64,000 nucleotides of DNA from Acidisphaera sp. S103 (GTDB lineage Bacteria; Pseudomonadota; Alphaproteobacteria; Acetobacterales; Acetobacteraceae). Both the position numbers and the translations under genes were made by a program. The notes under the pieces were generated by a model. That model saw nothing but the letters and a program-made list of their open reading frames with translations, did no database searches and was not told the origin of the DNA. Shown here piece by piece: positions 58,035 through 64,000 of this stretch. How positions within the stretch are numbered: the first letter of the stretch is position 1; every line of letters starts with the position of its first letter. The stretch lies in contig NZ_LMUJ01000031.1 of assembly GCF_009765975.1 (NCBI RefSeq), forward strand, positions 199,182 through 263,181. Direction: 5' to 3'.

Positions 58035-59771
58035 ATGAAAGGTATAAGCTACATAGTTCCGCTGGCAGTGGCCGCTGGGTTGTCGTGGGGGGTGAGCGGC
58101 ACGACCGCCTTCGCGGGCTCGGTAACCGGCTATCAGCCGGTCACCCAGGACAGGCTGGACAATCCGGGACCCGCCGATTGGCTGCTTTACCGGCGCACCT
58201 ATGACGGCCACGGTGACAGCCCGCTGCGGCAGATCAACGTCGACAACGTCAAGGACCTGACGCCCGTCTGGACGTTCTCGACCGGCGTGGTGGAGGGGCA
58301 TGAGGCGCCGCCCATGGTCAACAACGGCGTCATGTTCGTGACCACGCCAGGCGATCAGGTGCTCGCGCTCGATGCGGCCAGCGGCGACCTGCTGTGGCGC
58401 TACGCGCCGAAGCTGCCGGAAGACCTCTTTCAACTGCACCCGACCAATCGCGGCGTCGCGTTCTGGGGCAACAATCTCTATCTGGCGACGACGGACTCAC
58501 GCCTGATCGCGCTCGACGCGAAGACCGGTAAAGTCGTGTGGGAGGCAACGGTCGGCGACTATCACCACGGCGAATACATGACGCTCGAACCCCTGGTGGT
58601 GAACGGCAAGGTGATAATCGGCACGTCGGGCGGCGAATTCGGCGTCCGCGCTTATATCGCCGCCTATGACGCCGATACCGGCAAGGCACTGTGGAAGACC
58701 TACACCGTGCCAAGCCCGTCCGAACCCGGCGGCGACACCTGGAATACCGATGCCTGGAAGACCGGCGGTGGTTCGGTCTGGATCACCGGCAATTACGATC
58801 CAAAGCGCAACCTCGCCTATTGGGGGGTCGGTAACGCCGCCCCATGGCCCGGCGACCTGCATCCGGGCGACAATCTCTACACCAGTTCGACCATCGCGCT
58901 TGATCCGGACACCGGCAAGATCGTCGCATATCACCAGTATCATCAGAACGATTCCTGGGATTGGGATGAAGTGCGGCCGCCGATACTGATCAATATGACT
59001 CGTGACGGGAAGACAATCGATGCGCTGGTGCATCCGGCACGTGACGGCTATCTGTGGGTGCTGCAGCAGACCGATGACGGCATCAAGTTCATCTCCGGCA
59101 AGCCGTTTGTTTACCAGAATGCTTTCAAGAGTCTCGATCCGCAGACCGGGCGTCCCACGTACGACCTGGACCACAAGCCTGTTGTCGGCAAGACCGTAAC
59201 GTTCTGCCCGTCGCTATGGGGCGGGGATGATTGGACGTCGTCGGCCTATAGCGACGAGACGCACCTGGTCTACATTCCGGCCAACAACAACATGTGCGGC
59301 TCCAACGAAGGCGTCGACAAGAAACTTCTGGTCGGGCAGTTGTGGCTCGGCGTTGATCCCAGCACCAACAAACTGGTACCCAACGGCCAGCATATCGGCG
59401 AATTGCAGGCCTGGGATCCGGCGACAGGCAAGCAGGCCTGGATGTATCCGTTCCCCAATCAGCTTTTCGCCTCGGTGCTGACCACCGCGGGCGGCCTGGT
59501 GTTCGTGGGCGGCACCAATGACCGCATGTTCCGGGCCTTCGATGCCAAGACGGGTGAACTGCTGTGGCAGCAGCGCACCAATTCGGGGATCATCGGCATG
59601 CCCGTCGCCTTTCAGGTGGGCGATACCGAATATATCGCCGTGCAGTCTGGCTGGGGCGTGGATGCCCAGCGAATTCAGAACTCGCTGGCGAAGACATCGA
59701 TGAAGCTCGACCCTGATGAGGTCCCGCAAGGCGGCGTCGTCTGGGTGTTTGCCGTGCGGCACCACAACTAG
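58035..59771 (+). CDS. PQQ-dependent alcohol dehydrogenase, lanthanide-type, atypical
   Basis: 578 residues with a signal peptide ending near TTAFAGS. The PQQ propeller W-motif repeats are present ([39 protein letters not shown]). The catalytic Asp309 and Asp311 form D-W-D in NDSWDWDEV, the same +2 Asp that marks lanthanide use in XoxF/ExaF-type enzymes. The vicinal Cys-Cys of XoxF (near the [10 protein letters not shown] segment) is replaced by Gln-Leu, so the adjacent-cysteine ring above PQQ is missing. A second disulfide pair (FCPSL, NMCGS) remains. The substrate is unknown; primary alcohols are likely. Confidence 0.88.
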   Translation: MKGISYIVPLAVAAGLSWGVSGTTAFAGSVTGYQPVTQDRLDNPGPADWLLYRRTYDGHGDSPLRQINVDNVKDLTPVWTFSTGVVEGHEAPPMVNNGVMFVTTPGDQVLALDAASGDLLWRYAPKLPEDLFQLHPTNRGVAFWGNNLYLATTDSRLIALDAKTGKVVWEATVGDYHHGEYMTLEPLVVNGKVIIGTSGGEFGVRAYIAAYDADTGKALWKTYTVPSPSEPGGDTWNTDAWKTGGGSVWITGNYDPKRNLAYWGVGNAAPWPGDLHPGDNLYTSSTIALDPDTGKIVAYHQYHQNDSWDWDEVRPPILINMTRDGKTIDALVHPARDGYLWVLQQTDDGIKFISGKPFVYQNAFKSLDPQTGRPTYDLDHKPVVGKTVTFCPSLWGGDDWTSSAYSDETHLVYIPANNNMCGSNEGVDKKLLVGQLWLGVDPSTNKLVPNGQHIGELQAWDPATGKQAWMYPFPNQLFASVLTTAGGLVFVGGTNDRMFRAFDAKTGELLWQQRTNSGIIGMPVAFQVGDTEYIAVQSGWGVDAQRIQNSLAKTSMKLDPDEVPQGGVVWVFAVRHHN

Positions 59772-59821
59772 CCAAATGCGTCGGGGCGCGTCCCGCAATT
59801 TTCAGAATGAAAGGCGAAGAC

Positions 59822-60274
59822 ATGGTTACGCTCAAAGTCAACGGCCAGAATTTCACATATGACGGGGACCCGGAGGTGCCCCTGCTGTGGGTGCTGCGTG
59901 ATGAGCTTGGCCTGACAGGCACGAAGTTCGGCTGCGGTGCCGGGCTTTGCGGCGCCTGCACCGTGCATCTTGACGGCACCGCGGTGCGATCCTGCAGTGT
60001 GGAGGTGAGCGACGCCGCGGACAAGACAATCGTTACCATCGAAGGACTGGACCCGCATGGCGACCATTTGGTTCAGCGGGTCTGGCGGGAGGCGAATGTG
60101 CCGCAATGCGGCTACTGTCACGCCGGACAGATCATGCAGGCCGCGGCGCTGCTCGCCGCCAACCCGAAGCCGGCCCCGGACGATGTGATGCAAACCATGT
60201 CCGGGAACATCTGCCGCTGCGGCTGTTATCAGCGCATCGCCGAGGCCATCGCTCTCGCTTCGACAGGAGCCTGA
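59822..60274 (+). CDS. [2Fe-2S] subunit of molybdenum hydroxylase (IorA-like)
   Basis: 150 residues from the ATG at 59822 (an ATG at 59807 would add five). Two clusters are shown by [15 protein letters not shown] (plant-type) and [14 protein letters not shown]...[10 protein letters not shown] (C-terminal cluster). It passes electrons from the molybdenum subunit next door. It follows the PQQ dehydrogenase by 50 bases. Confidence 0.92.
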   Translation: MVTLKVNGQNFTYDGDPEVPLLWVLRDELGLTGTKFGCGAGLCGACTVHLDGTAVRSCSVEVSDAADKTIVTIEGLDPHGDHLVQRVWREANVPQCGYCHAGQIMQAAALLAANPKPAPDDVMQTMSGNICRCGCYQRIAEAIALASTGA

Positions 60275-60277
60275 GCC

Positions 60278-62593
60278 ATGACATACATGTTCGATCCCGA
60301 ACCGATCCCGGCCGGCGCGATTGTCAATGTCAGCCGCCGTTTCCTGCTGAAGGGCGCTGTTGCGACCGGAACGCTGGTGCTGGGGGCCAGCCTGCTGCCT
60401 GGCCGAGCGATGGCGGAATGGGCGACCGGCGCCGGCGCGATGCCGGGCGGCACCGTCAACGATCCGCATGTCTATATCGCCATCGATCCGTCCGGACTGG
60501 TGACGATCCTCACCAACCGCTCCGAGATGGGCACCGGTGTACGCACCAGCCTGCCGATGGTCGTTGCCGATGAGATGGAGGCCGACTGGTCCCGCGTTCA
60601 GGTGAAGCAGGCGCCGGGCGACGAAACGAAATACGGCAACCAGGATACCGATGGATCGCGCAGCGTGCGGCACTTCGTCCAGCCAATGCGCCAATGCGGC
60701 GCCGCGATGCGGACGATGCTCGAACAGGCCGCGGCCAAACGCTGGGGCGTCGATCCGTCGGAGGTGAAGGCCGACAACCACGTCGTCGTCCACCTCACCT
60801 CCGGCTACAAGGCCGGCTTCGGTGAACTGGCGGCCGCCGCGGCGGCGCTGCTGACCCCCCCGGTATCGACGCTGAAACTGAAGGATCCAAGCCAGTTCCG
60901 CTATATCGGGACTGGCACGATCTCGATCGTCGATCTGCACGACATCACCACCGGTCATGCGCCGTACGGCATCGACGCCAAGATCCCCGGGATGAAGTTC
61001 GCCGTCGTCGCCCGCCCGCCGGTCGTCGGCGGCAAGCTGGTATCCTTCGATGCGACCGAGGCGCTGAAGGTTCCGGGCGTCGAGAAGGTCGTGGAGGTGA
61101 AGGGGTGGCCCTGGCCGTCGAAGTTCATGCCGGTCGGCGGCGTCGCCGTCGTCGCCCGCAACACGGGTTCGGCGATCAAGGGGCGCGAGAAACTGCAGAT
61201 CGTCTGGGACAATGGGGCGAACGCGACCTACGACTCGGGCGCCTTCCGCAAGGCGATGGAGGAGACCGCGAGCCAACCCGGGCTGGTGGTCCGCAATGAC
61301 GGCGATGCCGACGCAGCGCTGAAATCCGCCGCCAAGGTGGTCACCGCGCAGTACTACATCCCACATTTGTCCCACGCCACCATGGAGCCGCCGTCGGCGA
61401 CGGTAAACGTTGCGGACGGCAAATGCGTGGCCTACGCGGCGACGCAGAGTCCCGGCGGGTGTCGGGACGATCTGGCAAAGATACTGGGCTTGTCCGTCGA
61501 CGACGTCACGGTGAACGTGCCGCTACTTGGCGGCGGTTTCGGCCGCAAGTCGAAATGGGACTACGTGCTGGAAGCTGCCCTGGTGTCGAAGACGGTGAAC
61601 GCGCCGATCAAGCTGACCTGGACGCGTGAGGACGACATTCAGCACGATTTCTACCACACCGTCTCGGTGGAGCGGATCGACGCCGGGGTGGATGCCAGCG
61701 GCAAGGTTGTCGCCTGGCGGCACCGCAGCGTCGCACCGTCGATCGCCTCGACGTTCAAAGCCGGCGTAGACCATGAGGCACCGTTCGAACTCGGCATGGG
61801 ACTGGTGGACAATCCGTTCGACATTCCCAATCTGCGCTGCGAGAACGGAGCCTGTACAGCGCACACGCGGATCGGATGGTTCCGGTCGGTGTCCAACATC
61901 CCGCACGGCTTTGCCGTGCAATCCATGGTGGCGGAACTGGCCGCGGCGTTAGGACGCGATCCCAAGGACATGCTGCTGACGCTGATCGGGCCGGACCGCA
62001 TCGTCGATCCGCGCAAATCGCCGGGCGTGAAGGGATTCTGGAACTATGGCGATCCGTTCGACACCTATCCGATCGACACCGCCCGGCTGCGCCGCGTGGC
62101 GGAGCGGGCGGCGCAGGCGGCAGGCTGGGGCAAGACCCTGCCGAAAGGCCAGGGGCTTGGCATCGCGGCGCATCGCAGCTTCCTGACCTACGTGGCGACG
62201 GTGGCGCACGTGGCGGTGGACGACCACGGTAACCTCAGCGTCCCCAACGTCTACACCACGATGGATTGCGGCTTTCATATCAACCCCGAACGAATCCGCT
62301 CGCAGATCGAGGGCGCGGCGGTGATGGGTCTCGCCCTCGCGAAGAACAGCGAGATCACCTTCAAGAACGGGCGCGTGGAGCAGCAGAACTTCGACGGCTT
62401 CATGGTCGCTCGGATTGATGAGGCGCCGTTGCACGTGCATGTCGACATCGTTCCGGCCGATTGGAGCGTGCCGGCCAGCGGCGTCGGTGAGCCCGGGCTG
62501 CCGCCGTTCGCCCCGGCTTTGTGCAACGCGATCTTCGCGGCGACCGGCAAGCGCATCCGCAGCCTGCCGATCGGTCAGCAGCTTTCGACCTGA
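60278..62593 (+). CDS. Molybdopterin-binding subunit of xanthine dehydrogenase-type oxidoreductase (IorB-like)
   Basis: 771 residues. The Tat leader SRRFLLKGAVATGTLVLGAS predicts periplasmic export in folded form. Family blocks include GTGVRTSLPMVVADEMEADW, HATMEPPSATV, LLGGGFGRKSKWDYV and GEPGLPPFAPALCNAIFAATG with the catalytic Glu (GEPG). With the iron-sulfur subunit it should oxidise an aldehyde or N-heterocycle. Next to an alcohol dehydrogenase, aldehyde oxidation is the simplest idea. No cytochrome c subunit is in the unit, unlike acetic acid bacterial aldehyde dehydrogenases. Confidence 0.9.
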   Translation: MTYMFDPEPIPAGAIVNVSRRFLLKGAVATGTLVLGASLLPGRAMAEWATGAGAMPGGTVNDPHVYIAIDPSGLVTILTNRSEMGTGVRTSLPMVVADEMEADWSRVQVKQAPGDETKYGNQDTDGSRSVRHFVQPMRQCGAAMRTMLEQAAAKRWGVDPSEVKADNHVVVHLTSGYKAGFGELAAAAAALLTPPVSTLKLKDPSQFRYIGTGTISIVDLHDITTGHAPYGIDAKIPGMKFAVVARPPVVGGKLVSFDATEALKVPGVEKVVEVKGWPWPSKFMPVGGVAVVARNTGSAIKGREKLQIVWDNGANATYDSGAFRKAMEETASQPGLVVRNDGDADAALKSAAKVVTAQYYIPHLSHATMEPPSATVNVADGKCVAYAATQSPGGCRDDLAKILGLSVDDVTVNVPLLGGGFGRKSKWDYVLEAALVSKTVNAPIKLTWTREDDIQHDFYHTVSVERIDAGVDASGKVVAWRHRSVAPSIASTFKAGVDHEAPFELGMGLVDNPFDIPNLRCENGACTAHTRIGWFRSVSNIPHGFAVQSMVAELAAALGRDPKDMLLTLIGPDRIVDPRKSPGVKGFWNYGDPFDTYPIDTARLRRVAERAAQAAGWGKTLPKGQGLGIAAHRSFLTYVATVAHVAVDDHGNLSVPNVYTTMDCGFHINPERIRSQIEGAAVMGLALAKNSEITFKNGRVEQQNFDGFMVARIDEAPLHVHVDIVPADWSVPASGVGEPGLPPFAPALCNAIFAATGKRIRSLPIGQQLST

Positions 62594-62857
62594 CGTCCAC
62601 CTGCCAGCGGCGCCGCGACGCATTCCAGCGCAGCGGCGCCGTCAACCTGACGGCGGGAAAACCCACGACCCTGCTGAACCTCGACGTGCCGATGGCCGCC
62701 GAATCGATTAAGGATACCCGGAACGTGTAGCCGTGCTACCAGAGCGGTCGGTGGCGTTTGACCATGGCAAAAAATCGAGTCCGAACGGCCTGGTAGGTGC
62801 GATACACCTATCGGAAAGGCCAGACTCGTGAGTGCAAAGTTAAGAGAAAGGGGCAAC

Positions 62858-63919
62858 ATGAACACGATAGGAAGGAATTTTGGCAGCGACAACGTTACCC
62901 CAGCCTCGCCGGAGGTGATCGACGCCATCGTCGCGGCCAATGTTGGTTCCCTGCAGTCCTATGGCGACGACCCCTATACGCACCGCCTGACAACCTTGGC
63001 CTCCACATTATTCGAAACCGAGGTGACCATCTACCCGGTCGCCACCGGAACGGTCGCCAACGCCTTGGCGCTATCGGTGCTGACACCCCCCTACGGTGCG
63101 ATTTACTGTCACGAGGCCGCACACATCATGACCGACGAGTGTGGGGCGCCCGAATTCTACACGGGGGGAGCCAAAATCATCGGCCTGCCAACCGCGGACG
63201 GCAAGATTGTGCCCGCTCAACTCGATAATCCTCTGCGCTTTGCCCAGGACACCGGCGTGCATCACGTCAGGCCGGCGACGCTGAGCCTCACGCAGTCAAC
63301 CGAATGGGGCACCGTCTATACGCCGGCTGAAGTCAGCGCTCTGTCGGACGCAGCTCATGCTTACGGTCTTGGTGTTCACATGGACGGATCCCGTCTTGCC
63401 AACGCCATCGCCTGTCTCGGCTGCAGCCCGGCGGAAATCACCTGGAAATCCGGCGTCGATGCACTGTGTCTTGGCGCCACAAAGAATGGTGCGATGGCAG
63501 CCGAAGCGGTGGTCTTCTTCGACCGCACGCGCGCGGCCGGGTTCGAATCACGGCGTAAACGCGCCGGCCACCTATGGTCGAAGATGAGGTTCCTCAGCGC
63601 ACAGTTGATAGCGTATCTGGAGGATGGGCTTTGGCTGCGCAACGCCCGGCATGCCAACGCCATGGCCGCGCGGTTGGCCGCGGGCTTGACGGCCCTATCA
63701 GGCATCCAACTGGTGCAGCCGGTACAGGCCAATGAGTTGTTCGTCGTAATGCCCGAGGCCATGATCGCCACGCTTTTGGCCGAAGGGTTCGAGTTTCACC
63801 GCTGGCCCGCCCCGGCCGGCGTGTCCGGTTCGGTGGTTCGTCTGGTTACGGCCTTTTGCACGACCGCGGCGGACGTGGATGCGCTGCTAGCGGCAATCAG
63901 CGATCGCGCGACCAGGTGA
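62858..63919 (+). CDS. Threonine-aldolase-family PLP lyase
   Basis: 353 residues from the ATG at 62858, behind AAAGGGG. It has the fold-type I beta-eliminating lyase/low-specificity threonine aldolase layout: NFGSDNVTPASPEVIDAI, TGTVANALALS and the PLP lysine in LCLGATKNGAMAAEA. It cleaves threonine or related beta-hydroxy amino acids to glycine plus aldehyde. The link to the quinoprotein genes is not evident. No gene is seen in the last 80 bases of the window. Confidence 0.88.
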   Translation: MNTIGRNFGSDNVTPASPEVIDAIVAANVGSLQSYGDDPYTHRLTTLASTLFETEVTIYPVATGTVANALALSVLTPPYGAIYCHEAAHIMTDECGAPEFYTGGAKIIGLPTADGKIVPAQLDNPLRFAQDTGVHHVRPATLSLTQSTEWGTVYTPAEVSALSDAAHAYGLGVHMDGSRLANAIACLGCSPAEITWKSGVDALCLGATKNGAMAAEAVVFFDRTRAAGFESRRKRAGHLWSKMRFLSAQLIAYLEDGLWLRNARHANAMAARLAAGLTALSGIQLVQPVQANELFVVMPEAMIATLLAEGFEFHRWPAPAGVSGSVVRLVTAFCTTAADVDALLAAISDRATR

Positions 63920-64000
63920 ATCGTATCGTTTGCGGCATCACCACGGCACTGCGGTCGTTTGCCGAAACAAGTCCCGAACCGGCCGACTTGACGCTCAAAC

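Noticed and set aside
62521-62730. Small frame after the molybdenum subunit
   Set aside because: It starts inside the upstream gene in another frame; its short tail has no recognisable family.

Overview
The window is GC-rich and densely packed, with alphaproteobacterial-type gene content. Acetobacteraceae/Rhodospirillales is my best guess, inferred from the rpoBC, lysA-TIGR02302, xoxF-pqq and plcP-type lipid-remodelling genes; there is no rRNA gene to confirm it. The genes point to a methylotroph, or at least an alcohol-oxidising bacterium. It carries a lanthanide-type methanol dehydrogenase (XoxF with cytochrome and XoxJ), a complete pqqABCDE set, a PQQ-associated ABC transporter of the Ped/Lut kind, and a block for tetrahydromethanopterin/methylofuran cofactor synthesis.

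Layout. 1-6.3 kb: rpoB (3' part) and rpoC with a strong terminator. 6.6-9.3 kb: an AT-richer patch with two paralogous small lipoproteins and two secreted unknowns. 9.5-16.1 kb: lysA, a TIGR02302 membrane protein, a serine hydrolase and a sulfatase/phosphonate-ester hydrolase. 16.1-19.1 kb: a lipid kinase divergent from a PlcP-like phospholipase C and an Agt-like glycosyltransferase, with a Pho-box-like triple repeat between them, which suggests phosphate-starvation lipid remodelling. 19.2-25.2 kb: C1-cofactor block (HisA-like protein, MfnF, DUF447, DHPS-like protein, DmrB, MfnE, MfnB-FolB fusion).

25.5-29.9 kb: PQQ-associated ABC system (binding protein, beta-propeller, ATPase, permease, helper). 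30-36.6 kb: xoxF / xoxG / xoxJ / CXXCW protein, divergent from a quinoprotein-relay metallohydrolase and a SoxYZ-like carrier. 36.7-40.5 kb: pqqABCDE and a DUF2380 protein. 40.6-44.7 kb: small secreted proteins, a cytochrome c, an EthD protein and a NitT/TauT-type ABC importer. 44.9-50.9 kb: class III aminotransferase, nitroreductase, TcuAB and a two-subunit TPP decarboxylase. 51.2-57.1 kb: a glycine-rich PEP-CTERM-like protein, then a TonB-dependent receptor with its own ExbB-ExbD-TonB. 57.3-62.6 kb: Rieske protein, a second PQQ alcohol dehydrogenase with the lanthanide Asp but without the vicinal Cys pair, and a two-subunit molybdenum hydroxylase. 62.9 kb to the end: a threonine-aldolase-type lyase.

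Together the genes describe periplasmic alcohol oxidation (XoxF or the second dehydrogenase, PQQ supply, cytochromes, metal and substrate uptake) feeding an H4MPT/methylofuran-linked formaldehyde pathway, whose main enzymes are not in this window. The most unusual parts are the 52.9-62.6 kb import-plus-oxidation island, the Pho-box-linked lipid cluster and the HisA-like paralogue in the cofactor block. No tRNA, rRNA, CRISPR array, phage or transposase gene was seen.
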